Part shown: piece after piece, positions 23,041 to 34,639 of the stretch
How positions within the stretch are numbered: position 1 is the first letter of the stretch
Layout of the letters: each line of letters begins with the position of its first letter
Source: Anagrus nilaparvatae
Lineage: Eukaryota; Arthropoda; Insecta; Hymenoptera; Mymaridae
Length of the DNA: 64,000 nt
Direction: 5' to 3'
Assembly (NCBI GenBank): GCA_022575985.1
Contig: JAKSXM010000247.1
Coordinates: 767,501 to 831,500 of the forward strand
The notes under the pieces: model-generated
What the model saw: the letters and a program-made list of their open reading frames with translations, nothing else
The model's database searches: none
Told to the model about the DNA's origin: nothing
Translations under genes and position numbers: made by a program

Positions 23041-24320
23041 CCCTCATCAAAAAAACACTCAAGAAAAAACCAAAAAAAAACTCCGAAATTAACACCGAGA
23101 AAATTCGGCGTAATTTCGGAATCCAAAAAAAAACACCAAAATAAACACCAAAAATAACACCAAATAAAAACCTTCATAAAAACGCTGAAAATTTAGGTGT
23201 AATTTCTAACTACAGTAGTGGGGGTGACATTGGGATTGTAGGAGTGGAACGTGAATAAGAAGGGATACAAATTTTATCTGCTGCATGTCATTTATTATAT
23301 TTATCGTATCAATGATATTTAACACCTTTTATAGAATTTTTTTTATATATTTTTAATATGACTAACTAAGTTTGCCTGATCTACGCGATAAATTAAATTT
23401 TTAAGAAACAAATTTTTATTAATATATTTATTTTGCTGGTAAAGTTCATGATTAATAATTTATTTTAAATTTTTATTAAAATATTATGCACATTTAAGCA
23501 CGTATCCTGGCCCCCCGAAATAAAAATTTTTAGAAAAATACTAATATTTTCTGCCGTAACCTCAAAAGTTTTCAATTGCTTCAAACATTACTTCTAAATT
23601 AAGAAGCAATTAAATTTAATTATTAAAGAAATTTACACCATAATTATTATCATTACTAGGTTTTGCCCCCCCCCCCAATTTTTTTTTGTTTCTATTTCCC
23701 GGAGTTTTATGCTATTTGTAGCAGTTTAAACACAGAAAAAAATTTGCTTACGTTAACCGAAATTTTCCAGACACGGGAACCTGAATTTTTTTGTTTGCCA
23801 AAACCGAATTTTTTTTTCAATGTCATGAATGATATAAAAATAAATTTTTTATTACTTACAATTTACTTAACATTGCATCAGATAAAACTTTATTAATAAT
23901 TAAATATATTAAAAATTTTAAAAAATTAAAATAATTTTCACTATTTCACCGGAGCCATTAACTACGTCTACTCTTCCTGACTGTGACATAAAAACTAAAA
24001 AGATTATTAACAAAGATTTGCGATACACCAACTCCAATGAATATAGCATTTGGTTTCGGGTTTAGTATCAACATTTTGGTGTAAACACCGAAATGTCAAT
24101 GCAGACACCGAACACATCAGTATAAACTTTGAAAATTTAATCTAACACCGATTGTTTCAGTGTTTTTTTTTAAATTTTAGTGTAAATGCCAAATGTTTGG
24201 GTATTAATACTTGAAGCTCAGTGTTAACAGCAATCAGTTTCTAAATTACACTATAAATTAGGTGTTAAGACCTAATTTTGGGTATTTACACCAAAATTTA
24301 AGGTGCTTTTTTGACGAGGG
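23041..24320. mobile_element. 1.28-kb TIR element with iterated ACACCGAAA subterminal motifs
   Basis: Left CCCTCATCAAAAAAACAC and complemented right CCCTCGTCAAAAAAGCAC match at 16 of 18 bases. Inside each end the motif AACACC(G/A)AAA is repeated four or more times (23,090-23,170 and 24,070-24,300). The only notable frame (23,663-23,896) is low complexity. CCC-type TIRs hint at piggyBac, but no TTAA is present, so the superfamily is open. Confidence 0.6.
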
Positions 24321-25140
24321 CCCCATCTATTGAACATGTTCCATGTTAAGATATACAATAGTTCGAAAAAAAACTAGCACGTCCACGCACACACACGCAT
24401 ACAAAAACGTACTTAAGGTACTACTTTAATCCATGGGATTACCTATTATAGCCATTGAGTTTCATTTAGAAAAACACTCTAATAATAAATAATTATGTTC
24501 AATCCTCTAATGTATATTCAAAGAGTGAGCTTTGCGAAGTGGGACGGGGGGTGGCGGTTTCTTTAAATGTTTACTTAGATTTGAAACTAAATAAAGTTTA
24601 TGTACCAATATTTAATTTCATTTTAATTAAAAAATAAAACTTACATTGGAAATTCCCTCGGAAATTCCAATATATTATTCATAATTAATTTGACGAAGCA
24701 TATAATTTGAATTTAATTTATTTGCGAAATTAAGCAATTAAAGTTATTTTTTTTATTAATTAATTTTAAGGTTTTAAAAGGGTATTAATTTAAACTGGGC
24801 TGAGTTAAACATTATAATTATAAAAAAAAGTTTATACTTTAAAATGGGCATTTGTAAGCAAAAATAATAAAATGTTCAGCTAATATAAAAAAAAAAAATT
24901 TTCAATGTTAAGAATCGAGAATTTAGTGTAGAAAGCTAAAAATTGTTGGAAGCACTTTCCGAAAAAATGTTTTGGGGATATTGTTAATCCAAATTGGAAC
25001 TAGTTTGTGTGGAACTCTTTTTTATATGATTTAAATTATATGAATGAGTGATTTCTATATACACTGTAAAATGAATAGTATTTTTACAGTGCAATTGAAG
25101 AGACTGAAGTTCAAATTTGGCGAAAAATAAGATTTTAACT
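24321..25140. other. AT-rich spacer
   Basis: A minimal hairpin CACTGTAAAA...TTTTACAGTG at about 25,062-25,092 resembles the TIR of the 44.0-kb MITE with nearly nothing between the ends. Nothing else recognised. Confidence 0.5.
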
Positions 25141-25425
25141 CACAATTAATGAAATTTTAATCAAACTGTTTTTCAATACATATTTGATGTTTAATCGAAG
25201 TAATAATAATATTATAAAAATAACAGCGAATAATTTAAATCTAAAATTTCTTTTTACCTTGTCTTTAAATATTTACTTTAATAAATTTCACAATTAATGA
25301 AATTTTAATCAAACTGTTTTTCAATTTACATATTTAATGTTTAATCGAAGTATATTATAAAATATTACAAAAATATCAGCGAATAATTTAAATCCGAAAT
25401 TTGTTTTTACATATTCATTTTAAGT
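25141..25425 (+). repeat. Tandem duplication of 148 bp
   Basis: CACAATTAATGAAATTTTAA at 25,141 recurs at 25,289, and the following AATCAAACTGTTTTTCAAT, GTTTAATCGAAGTA and CAGCGAATAATTTAAATC also recur. Two non-coding copies. Confidence 0.8.
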
Positions 25426-26495
25426 AATTAAAAAAAAAAAAAAAAAGAAGAGAATTTAATTAAACCAACATTTATCATCAATACTCCCTAATATTATCAA
25501 ATTTATTTTGAAAAAATGTGATTATTTAATGATTAACCTTTTTCACTTGGAATCGTTCATACGAAAGTTCATTAAACTAAAACTCTTACATTTTTTACAA
25601 TATTATAAATAATTATAAATTTTTTAAGATAAGAGAAAAATTTAATTTAAAATAATATTGCAAATATTTACTTAAAGTTTCTTTATAAATTAAGATTAGT
25701 TTACCTTGTTATAAGTGGAAGTTATGTTAAAAATATAACTTAGCTAACAATACCGCATAAACTAAGATAATGCCCTTATCGAAAATTATGGGTTAGGTTT
25801 CAAATAACCGTAAATACGATAGAAAAAAATGCTAAAATAATAAAATATAATTTTATAAACGCACACTGAGAAAAAATGTAGAGGAAAATGTACATTTGCA
25901 GCTGGAAGATTTTACTATTAATTTTAGTAAAGTTATCCAAAGAATTGAAAATAGTACATTTTACTATAATTAAGGGTAATTTTTCTTGAGTAAGATTTTC
26001 TACAAAATATTATTATACTCTCACTCTCTCACATGTGTATAACTTTTATTTTTTTTTTTTTTTTTTTTTAATTTTTTTTAATTATTTTTTTTTTTTTTTT
26101 TTTAATTTTTTTTTTTTAATTTTTTTTTATAATTTATATTTTATAATTTATACAATTTTCATTCCTTATAATATATAGTATCTGAAATCAAATTTTGTCA
26201 CTTGCGAGAAAAAATATGTCTAATAAATTCTACTAAAATTAAGGGTAAGTCAGTGGTTCCAAAGCAACATAAAATAAACACATGTTTGTGCCTTATAGGG
26301 ATTGGTTAGGAAGATAACTGAGTTAGTAAAACGTCTTTGATAGGAATAGCTGTGGTGGAATGCGCCGGTACTGAATAAAACTACCAAAACTTCCGAGAGC
26401 ACAGTAGATCACGCAGTATTCAAATTCTACTTTCACTTTTATTAAAAATAAATATTTAATAAATTAAATATTTATTTTCAAAAAAAAATAAAAAC
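25426..26495. other. AT-rich spacer with poly-T/AATT low complexity
   Basis: Long T-runs at 26,048-26,130. An imperfect inverted pair ACTGAGAAAAAATG (about 25,866) and ATTTTTCTTGAGTA (about 25,979) may mark another small MITE, unproven. Confidence 0.5.
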
Positions 26496-26497
26496 AG

Positions 26498-26562
26498 GTT
26501 GCTGCGAGATTCGAACCCGAGCTGTCTAGATGACAGACAAGTTCTGAGCTACTGCGCTCTCT
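26498..26562 (-). repeat. tRNA-like relic or tRNA-derived SINE head
   Basis: The minus strand carries an A-box-like TAGCTCAGAAC (26,541-26,551) and a B-box GGTTCGAATCT (26,507-26,517), with a 5-bp anticodon-type stem TGTCT/AGACA enclosing a 7-base loop GTCATCT (CAT at the anticodon position). The 3' half of the D arm is missing and the T stem has mismatches, so it should not fold into a functional tRNA. An A-rich segment follows on the minus strand, as in SINE bodies. Confidence 0.55.
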
Positions 26563-26569
26563 TTAATTT

Positions 26570-27669
26570 AATAAATAAATAAAACTTTAATCACGCGACT
26601 AATTAAACCTTGCACGCACGAGAATCATTCAATCGCGTATGATCGAAAACTGAATCAAGCTCTATTGGATATATATATATATAATTTAATTATTAATTAA
26701 TTAAATTGCGTAAAGGGCTTCAACTCGTTTATAATTAGAAAAAAAAGGTTAATATAAGAATTGATGGAAGTAGCTTAAATGTCTGACGTAGTGACTTAGA
26801 AAAACATCATTAAACTTTTTCTTTAATTTTTTTGCTTTGAAATCTTCATTTCATATACTGATAAAATTTTTAACAAACAAATTTTTTACCCCCTTGGAGT
26901 ATGATAACGTGCGTACTTCGATTAAATCATTATCTCATAATAATTCATGAAAAAATTAAGTTTTACAAAATAAATTATTGCAAATTATCAATATATTGAT
27001 ATCAATATATCTTCATATATTGATAAATTGTATTATATATTAATTATTAATAAATATTGTAAACAGAAAAAAAATTCCGGTTGCGGCAAACGAAATTCCG
27101 CTTGCAGGAAATGGATTTTTTTAAAACTTAAAACGAAATTTAAGGTCCAGCAATTAAAATTACTGAGCAAATGAATATTGTTATAATATGTGCATTATTT
27201 ATTTGAATTCTTTCTAATAAACGAAACTTTTAAAACTTAAACGTTTCTGACTTTGAAAAATAAAAATTTGTCAAATACCCATTACAAGGGAATTGGTACT
27301 TTTGAAATAAAATGTAAGTTCTCAAAGTTTTTGAGTAAATTTGACTGATTCTTTTTAAATTAGTTTCTTTTCAATTTTATTTCAAGTCTAAACTTTCTCC
27401 AAAAAATAAGAAAATTAAATTTTAAAAAATAATTTTTTATTATAAATAGTCAATTTTCTGCACTCCTTAAGTTTATTTTGTAGAAATCAAGCATTGCCTA
27501 GAGATTTGACATTTTTAAAAAATAATTTTTTTTGATCAAATAAAAAGTTTAAGTATTTAATCGAACAATTTTAAAAAATAATATAAACGTTACTTCATAT
27601 TCAAGAACTTAAATAACATATTGCTACACTATAGTTACATTAAAGATAACATAATGCAATCGAATATTT
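26570..27669. other. AT-rich spacer
   Basis: Contains a TA microsatellite at about 26,672-26,683 and a TATTGATA-type patch near 27,000. No gene seen. Confidence 0.55.
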
Positions 27670-27674
27670 ATTAT

Positions 27675-28505
27675 ATGGGTAATTCTTAGTATATCTAACA
27701 TGAAAGGTACCTTGAAGTCTGGAATCTTGAAATAACCGATCGCCCTGAGTTTATTATGTAAAAATATGATACAATGCCAATTTTGAAGATTCTAGGTTCA
27801 ATAGTTTCCAAATTGGAGCTGTTTTTCGATTTTTTTCGGTTAAAACCCGGAAAATCAGAAAAACTAAAAGGAACTTTCAAATATGAATTTCTCAAAAAGC
27901 GAGATTTTTTTTTCTTCTAATTGGCCTTAAAATTTGTTTTTTCTCATGTATTTTTGTTGGAAAATAGTTTTTGAGGAAAATCGGCCTTTAATGTACTTAA
28001 AAGCTCAAAAAACAAATTTTCATAAGCTTCCATTTTCCGAAATTTTTCGGGTTTTCGTATAAATCTAATTAAAATTCTGACTCTATTTTTGGATTTCTCG
28101 GGAAATTTTACTATAGAACATCTTTTTTGAGAAATTTTTAACATTTCTGTTATGCTTTGTATTAAAAAAAGAAGAAAGAATATGCTTACAAATAAAAAAA
28201 ATGAAAATTTGCTAATTTTTTTAATTTTAAAAATTTTTGCCAATTTTATCAATTTTATAAATTTTTATTGTTTTTTATTTCTACAGTACTACAGAAAGGT
28301 TCAAAATTTCTCTCAAAAAAGAGTGTTTCTAATAAAATTTTCCGAGAAATCCAAAATTCAAGTCTGAATTTTGATTAGATCAACAAAAATTGGCATGGTA
28401 TCATATTTATACATACTGAATCCATCCCGATCGGGTTTTTTAGGATCCCAAACTTCGAGGTATCATTTATGTTAGATCTGGTTAGATAAACTAAGAATTA
28501 CTCAT
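27675..28505. mobile_element. 831-bp fold-back element with long TIRs, TSD ATTAT
   Basis: The left end ATGGGTAATTCTTAG... and the complement of the right end ATGAGTAATTCTTAG... stay similar for roughly 110 bp (both reach ATGATAC(A/C)ATGCCAATTTT). A second, inner inverted pair lies at about 28,061-28,170 and 28,265-28,378 (TTTTGGATTTCTCGG and related blocks). ATTAT flanks both sides (27,670-27,674; 28,506-28,510). No transposase: frames at 27,944-28,367 overlap on both strands. The right end lies about 150 bp before the P450 start codon. Superfamily not determined. Confidence 0.8.
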
Positions 28506-28555
28506 ATTATAACTGATTTTACATAACTTTTTCTTATCTTCATATGTAGAAATAG

Positions 28556-28600
28556 CATTTAAAAAGAATCGCATTATTTTAGTATCAGTTTATCAGTTCA
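28556..28600 (+). promoter_or_regulatory. Candidate core promoter of the P450 gene
   Basis: A weak TATA-like ATTTAAAAAG (28,557-28,566) is followed about 28 bases later by TCAGTT (28,585-28,590), with a second TCAGTT at 28,593-28,598; TCAGT is the arthropod initiator consensus. The 5'UTR would then be 60-70 bases. Inferred from sequence alone. Confidence 0.35.
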
Positions 28601-28653
28601 TCGCGTGTAATGAGCTTTTAATTAAAAACAAAAGAAAAAAACTTTATAATAAA

Positions 28654-30168
28654 ATGAGTTTCGTATTCGTATCTTTGGTTGTTGGTGTAATTTATTTAAT
28701 TTATGGTTTTTGTAAGAAGAAATTAAGTTTTTTCAAGGACCATGGTATTCCACATATACCACCTGTACCAATATTTGGTAACATGGCACCAGTATTTTTT
28801 GGTAAAAAACACATAATTGATGTTATAAAAGATATTTATAACGTTAATCCAGAAGCAAAGTACGTTGGTGCTTACCAATTATTTACACCAACTATATTCG
28901 TTCGAGATTTAGAATTAATTAAATCTGTTACTATAAAAAACTTTGATAATTTTATGGATCATAAAACTATTGTCGATGAAGATCTTGATCCTTTGATTTC
29001 GAAAAATCTTTTACAACTAAACGGTAAAAAATGGAAAGATGTACGTTACGTATTATCTCCGGCATTTACTGCAAGTAAAATGAAAGGGATGTTTGATGTA
29101 ATGGTTAATTGTGCTGAAAATTTCATTAAACATATTGACAAACAAGCTGAATCCGAAAGAAAGATGTTGGACACAAAAGATCTTATTACAAGATATGCAA
29201 ATGATGTTGTTGTATCTTGTGGTTTTGGAATAAGTGTTGATTCTTTAGAAAATCCAGATAATGAATTTTATGTTCTTGGAAGAGAAGCTACAGAATTTGA
29301 GGGAAGTTTATCAAAAAAATTCATGATTGCTAACGCATTTCCGAAATTATTAAAATTTTTTAGAATAAAGTTGATACCAGACAAAGTTACTCATTTTTTT
29401 AACAAAATCGTCGATGCAACAATAAAAATACGTGATGAACAAGGAATAACTCGACCAGATATGTTACAATTGATGATGGATGCCAGAGAAAAATCAGTCG
29501 GATTATCAAAATTAACTAAGAAAGAAATGGTTGGACAAGCATTTGACTTTTTCTTTGCAGGTTTTGATTTATCAGCTACACAAATATGTATAATTTGCCA
29601 TGAACTAGCTATTAATCCAGAGGTTCAAAAGAAATTACAAAAAGAAATAGACGATGTTGTAAAAAATAATTCCGGTAAACCAACATATGAAGAAATAAAT
29701 GATATGGTTTATATGGACGCAGTATTTAATGAATCAATGAGGTTACATCCACAATCTCCATTTTTGCACAGGATATGTGTAAAAAGTTTTGAATTTCCAC
29801 CTCCTGTGCCAGGTGGTAAACCATTCATTGTTGAGCCTGGTATGGATGTTTGGATTCCTGTAGTTGGAATACATCATAACCCCGAATACTACGAAGAGCC
29901 AGAAACATTCAACCCGGAAAGATTCATTGGCAAAAAATCATCCATTTCTCAAGTAACAAATTTAGGCTTTGGAATCGGTCCAAGGATGTGTATTGGTAAC
30001 CGCTTTGCAATATTAGAATCAAAGATACTTCTATTTTATCTGTTATCGAAATACGATTTACTGCCAAATGAAAAAACTTGCAGGCCACTTACATATAGCA
30101 AGAAAAATCCCTTAAGTATTTCAGCAGAAGGTGGTTTTTGGCTTGGAGTATCGCCTAGAAATAAGTGA
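28654..30168 (+). CDS. Cytochrome P450, CYP9-like (clan 3), intronless, complete
   Basis: 504 residues, the usual size of a microsomal insect P450. An N-terminal hydrophobic anchor (about residues 3-19) and Lys-rich halt are followed by a Pro-rich hinge, IPHIPPVPIFGN (32-43). Helix C WKDVR is at 127-131, helix I AGFDLSATQ at 302-310, helix K ESMR at 360-363, PERF at 421-424, and the haem loop FGIGPRMCIG at 439-448 with Cys446 as the iron ligand. The DLITRYANDVVVSCGFGISV block (176-195) and overall pattern point to CYP9 within clan 3, which typically oxidises xenobiotics or small endogenous lipids at the endoplasmic reticulum with NADPH-P450 reductase. Oddity: the helix-I Thr that normally follows the acidic residue is Leu306, with Ser307 next. 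There are no introns. Third positions are AT-rich, like the surroundings. Start chosen because the anchor follows directly; the preceding context (AATAAAATGA) is acceptable. Substrate unknown. Confidence 0.95.
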   Translation: MSFVFVSLVVGVIYLIYGFCKKKLSFFKDHGIPHIPPVPIFGNMAPVFFGKKHIIDVIKDIYNVNPEAKYVGAYQLFTPTIFVRDLELIKSVTIKNFDNFMDHKTIVDEDLDPLISKNLLQLNGKKWKDVRYVLSPAFTASKMKGMFDVMVNCAENFIKHIDKQAESERKMLDTKDLITRYANDVVVSCGFGISVDSLENPDNEFYVLGREATEFEGSLSKKFMIANAFPKLLKFFRIKLIPDKVTHFFNKIVDATIKIRDEQGITRPDMLQLMMDAREKSVGLSKLTKKEMVGQAFDFFFAGFDLSATQICIICHELAINPEVQKKLQKEIDDVVKNNSGKPTYEEINDMVYMDAVFNESMRLHPQSPFLHRICVKSFEFPPPVPGGKPFIVEPGMDVWIPVVGIHHNPEYYEEPETFNPERFIGKKSSISQVTNLGFGIGPRMCIGNRFAILESKILLFYLLSKYDLLPNEKTCRPLTYSKKNPLSISAEGGFWLGVSPRNK

Positions 30169-30204
30169 CTTGAATAGTTTTTATTTGCAATTATTACTTC
30201 TATC

Positions 30205-30240
30205 AATTTTTAAAAACTTTATAAATAAAAGTTAAAAGTT
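30205..30240 (+). terminator. Likely polyadenylation region of the P450 gene
   Basis: TAAATAAAAG lies near 30,220-30,230, about 50 bases after the stop codon. AT-rich DNA produces such hexamers often, so this is only plausible. Confidence 0.35.
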
Positions 30241-32150
30241 ATTATTAAAAGGACATAAAAAATATTAACATGGAAATCCTGGTTATTTGTATCAGAATTA
30301 TTCTGCATAAAAGACATGTTGAATTTAGAAAAAAAAATTATTTTTTTGATTCTCATTGTAAGTGCACAAAATAAATTAATAAATAAGAAAAATAGAAAGA
30401 CAATGTTATTTTACAAATGAAATTAATTGATGTAAATTATACAAATCTAGGAAAGATTTATAGTTTCTTGTATATTAAAAATTTAATGTATTTCATATAT
30501 TGTAATTATTTTTAATTTAACTGATGAAATTAATAAAATGAATTAATAAAATTTAATATAATAAATTAATAAATTTTTTGTGGTTTTTTTGTATTCCATA
30601 AGTAATAAAAATCTTTCTTGTCAAATTTTGACGAAGAATATTTTTCCTTTTTTCAATAGAAGTTTTGCCTAAATTATTAGACTTTTCCTTTTTTTTTCAA
30701 TTTTAAGTTTTCGGAAAATTTGTTTTTGAAAGTCACCCTCAAAAATAAATATCTCTAAAACGGTTCAAACGATTGTCATTCAAATTTAATATGTTTTTTG
30801 TACATATGTTACATGCTAGAGCTGTTTTGGTTGAATATTCAACAAAATTATTTTGGTTCCTCATAGACAAACCATTGTGATAGGTGAAATTTTTATTTTT
30901 GATTTTTTGGCGTATAAGCACGTTTTGAGACCCCAGGAAGCTAAAAAACCGGTTTTGAATTTCAGCAATAAAATTCAAGTGTTCAAAATTTTTTAGTTCT
31001 AAGCAATTTTCGAGAAATTAAGGTCAAAAATTTAAAGGGTCTTATTTTGTTTGTTTCGACTAATGAATTAAAAATTTACCGTTACCCTGCTTTTATTTTA
31101 AGTTTTAAAATTTTCTATTTTTCATTCTTTGCCTTTGAACGGCTTTTAATCATAGCCAAATTAGAAAATATGGATTGGGGGTGTTTTTATCTTTGATTCG
31201 ATACCATCCCTCTACGTTGCATCTATTTTTGATCAGGTTAGTATGTACGATTTAAAAATAAGTTTTTATGTATATTTTAAAAAAAACTTAAATTTACGTA
31301 ATATATTCAGAATTTAAATTGATAATTAACGTTATATCTCTTGATCAATAAGTGATAAATGTAATTAATAAATAAATAATGTAATAATGTATGCTAATAT
31401 TTTTTCATTTTTAATTATCTTTCGATAATTATCAAGGGTGTGTATTTTGTCATGATAAGATATTATCTTTACGTAATTCAATTTAACGATAAAGCTATTA
31501 ATTATTATTTTATTCTTATCATATTGGAGGTTTCGTCACCATATTTCATTGAAACCGAAAATTTCCCTTTTTTTGATATAAAGTCTTTCTCTGCGAACCA
31601 AACAGCATATTTATTAAAAAAATATTTAATTTTTTGTAGAACTGTTATTTAAATTTTCAAAAATAATCGGAATATTATGTAAAAAGTAAATTTGTAATGA
31701 AATTGAAGTAAATAACATGATGTTAAATTAATGTAACAAAACTTTAATTGTATTAGGTGTCAAAACTGTACTATAATAATTTATCAGCTAAATAACTTCT
31801 TTGTATGTAAAAGATGAAAGCTTTAATAAAAAAAAAAAAACATCCATCTTTGTTGAAGGAAGTATCTTTGTTATAATACCTAAAAAGTATACCTGTTATA
31901 ATGCCTTGAATAAATTTTTTATGATAAATATGCGGAAATGATTACAATATGCAAGGAAGCGCGGGGTTGTAGATGTTGTTCACTTTTTGAGACTGGGTCT
32001 ACTATACATTATTAATTGGGTCACTAATAATCAATTTCAGTGCAGAAAGTTTTTTTTTTCGTTGACATTGTGAAACTCTAAAAATTTTAAAAAATTGGCA
32101 CACCTTAGACTTATCTTAAACGGATAAGGTTAATGGATATCCATATGTAT
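30241..32150. other. AT-rich spacer
   Basis: No gene recognised. The frames at 30,739-30,978 and 31,440-31,652 lack recognisable motifs and have chance-like composition. Confidence 0.5.
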
Positions 32151-32425
32151 TTGAGGTAACTAAGTTCAAATCTAATGCCGAAAAAGTAACATTAACAATG
32201 CACAGCTGTCAATTAACTGTCAAATAGCAATAAGTTCTGTTAATATCGATTTTTTGATATTCGATTTAAATTCGAAGACCTAAAAAATATAAAAATCTAT
32301 CAATTTAATTTTAATTATTAATTGACAGCTAGTTGACAGTTGTCAACTGTCAATATCGATTTTTGAAAAATAGATTTAAACACAGCAACCTCGAAAACCT
32401 ATAAACCTATAAAACCTATACATCA
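32150..32425. repeat. Copy of the TGACAGCTGTCA repeat family
   Basis: CACAGCTGTCAATTAACTGT near 32,201, AATTGACAGCTAGTTGACAG near 32,320 and TTGTCAACTGTCAATATCGA near 32,339, each beside a TTCGAAGACCT / CAACCTCGAAAACC module. Two units in inverted orientation can be followed by eye. Confidence 0.65.
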
Positions 32426-32802
32426 GTGAAATATTATAAAAATGCACAATAAAGCAAGATATATTTGTATTAATTATCAATTAATTCGCATTTTACTATT
32501 AAATCAATAGTTTAACGCCCAAGAACATAACTTTGTGACGTTTTGTTTTTGCATACTAATTAATAATAATCAATAATTAATTAATTTTAAAACAAAAATT
32601 TATGTTTCTAAAAATGTATCCCCATGTCAAAGAGTCTCAATTTTCAGAATCTAAAATAAAACTTACGATAAAATCAACCGGAAACTCAATATTGCTGGTC
32701 AAAGTTGGCCACTAAAAAAATTGAAACGTTACTTACAAGCATTCTACATAACACAAAAAAGGTATATACAATGAAAAATCATTAAACTTTCATCTCTTGA
32801 GT

Positions 32803-32990
32803 ATTTTAGGACATGTTTTTTTGCATGTATTTTTTTTAATTTCAAAATGACGGATGGGAAATGCAAAAACATTACTAAAAACAAGTTGCATTAGATTATT
32901 TGTTTTTAGTAATTTTTTTCGCAATTTTCCATATGTCATTTTGAAATTAAAAAAAAAAATTATGTATGCAAAAAAATATGTCTTAAAATT
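32803..32990. mobile_element. Small fold-back (hairpin) element, arms about 85 bp
   Basis: TTTTAGGACATGTTTTTTTG...CATTACTAAAAACAA on the left is mirrored by TTGTTTTTAGTAATTTTT...ATATGTCTTAAAA on the right, including TTTCAAAATGAC / GTCATTTTGAAA. The loop is about 14 bases. No clear TSD. Confidence 0.7.
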
Positions 32991-33242
32991 ATGTCATGTT
33001 ATTATGTTATTTATGAATTAAAAAATTTACATATATTGTTTTGGACTAAACCTAATTTAGCGAAAATGTAATTCCATCTATATGCATTCTGTGCACAATT
33101 CCATTATCATTATATTTTAAGTAACTGGTGTTACTTGACTGAAAAAAACCAGTTGTGGATAACGGACTTTTTGGATGAGTTTAAACTATTGTATAAATTT
33201 ATACTAAAACGTAATTTTATTAAATAAAAAAAATACAAAAGT

Positions 33243-33430
33243 TTAGGAGCCTTCTATGGAAATAAGTGTGTGAGAGAATGGCAGCTGAATTTTTGCACAG
33301 AAATAGTCAATATTAAAATACACTCAGCTTCTGTAGAAAATTTTTTTGGATGCGGGGTCTGGAAAAAGTTATGGGTCCACAAAGTTGGCTAATTTTTGAA
33401 AAAAAAATACTAAAAGTCTGACGTTTTACG
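33243..33430 (+). repeat. Diverged half copy of the 48.3-kb fold-back element
   Basis: GCAGCTGAATTTTTGCACAG, GGGGTCTGGAAAAAGTTATG and GGTCCACAAAGTTGG (33,283-33,395) match the left arm at 48,390-48,510 in order, with substitutions. No mirrored right arm here. Confidence 0.6.
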
Positions 33431-33694
33431 GCTTAAAGACTTGAAATGTAAAATTTACACTAAAAAATAAAACCAAAAAATATTTGAAAGGATAAGAAAC
33501 TAGCCTATAACTTGTTTAGAAGACAGCCTTATTTAACAAAATATGACCCTTTGTTTCTATAGGTCCTGAAAAGGGTATAATAAACCAATCCACAATGATT
33601 TGGTGTGATTTAGTATTCCAAATATATTAAAAAACTCTCTTTGTAAGTATTGAGATTCATGTGCGAAGATCGCATGAGAATGCATGTCTAAGTA

Positions 33695-34290
33695 CAGGAA
33701 TCTCTCGTTATCCGCGGGGGATACGTTCCTTAAAAGTACCGTGGATAACAAAACCGCGGATAATAAGACCTTACTCTTATGAGAAAATAGTGGCTACGTT
33801 CGTAGAAATTCAAATATTATAAAAATGAATTTTTTTTTCTTATAAAAATTATGTTTTGACTAAAAGTACGTAAATTTATTTCAAAAAATACAAAATTTCA
33901 ATGAAAGAATATTTCCGCGTATTCACAAATTTGGCGTGCTGCCCCAAACTTAGAGAACTATTTCGGATTTTATCTTTATTATCTCGTATTGTCCTAACTG
34001 ACGATTTACTTGAACAGGCCTTGTAATTGCGGCAATTTTTTCACTATTATCAATCAAATTTGAGTTTAATTGATTTCAAAAAAATTTGAGTTTATCCGCG
34101 ATGTTCATGATTGGGGTGTTTTCCTTGATTGAAGAGCTATTAAAATTACGAAATACAATTTTATTTTATAAACTTGAAAATAAAAATTAAAAAAATATGA
34201 ATCTACGTTAGGAAGAAATTATAAATATTCTCCCGCGGAAAACAAGGGATTGGATATTTCGGTCCTACCGCGGATAACGAGGGATTTCTG
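33695..34290. mobile_element. pogo/Tigger-like MITE, TA TSD
   Basis: Left CAGGAATCTCTCGTTATCCG and complemented right CAGAAATCCCTCGTTATCCG match at 18 of 20 and extend further; TA flanks both sides (33,693-33,694; 34,291-34,292). CAGT/A-TCCCTCGTTATCCGCGG ends are characteristic of pogo-group elements. A second inner copy of CCGTGGATAACAAAACCGCG lies at 33,739. 596 bp, no transposase. Confidence 0.85.
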
Positions 34291-34639
34291 TAATGACTTT
34301 GTTTTTTCGCAGAATTGGTTTTTATTAATAATAAATAAGTGTTCTAAGATTCTGGAAGGTAGGTGGTCAATTTTACCAAAATCACTTTACCAATTTTTTT
34401 GTCCAAATTTTTTTTTACCAATTTTTTTTTTTCCAAAAAAATTTTTCCAAAATTCAAATTATTTAAAATTAATTTAAAATTTTTTTATGTGCCTTTTGTT
34501 TTTTTTTAAATATTAATACAAAATTATTTAGTAAAAAATCCTAACCATAAATTATTAGTTGTATTTGGTTCACAATTCTTTGTTATTTAAAATTTTTGGT
34601 TATTTAATTTTAAATTATTTTAAATTAGTAAATTTAAAA
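34291..34639. other. AT-rich spacer before the MULE relic
   Basis: T-rich with repeated CCAATTTTTTTT runs near 34,390-34,450; no FLYWCH-coding sequence found here. Confidence 0.5.

Noticed and set aside
27944..28367. Two overlapping 70-100-residue frames on opposite strands
   Set aside because: Mirror images produced by the inner inverted repeat of the fold-back element.
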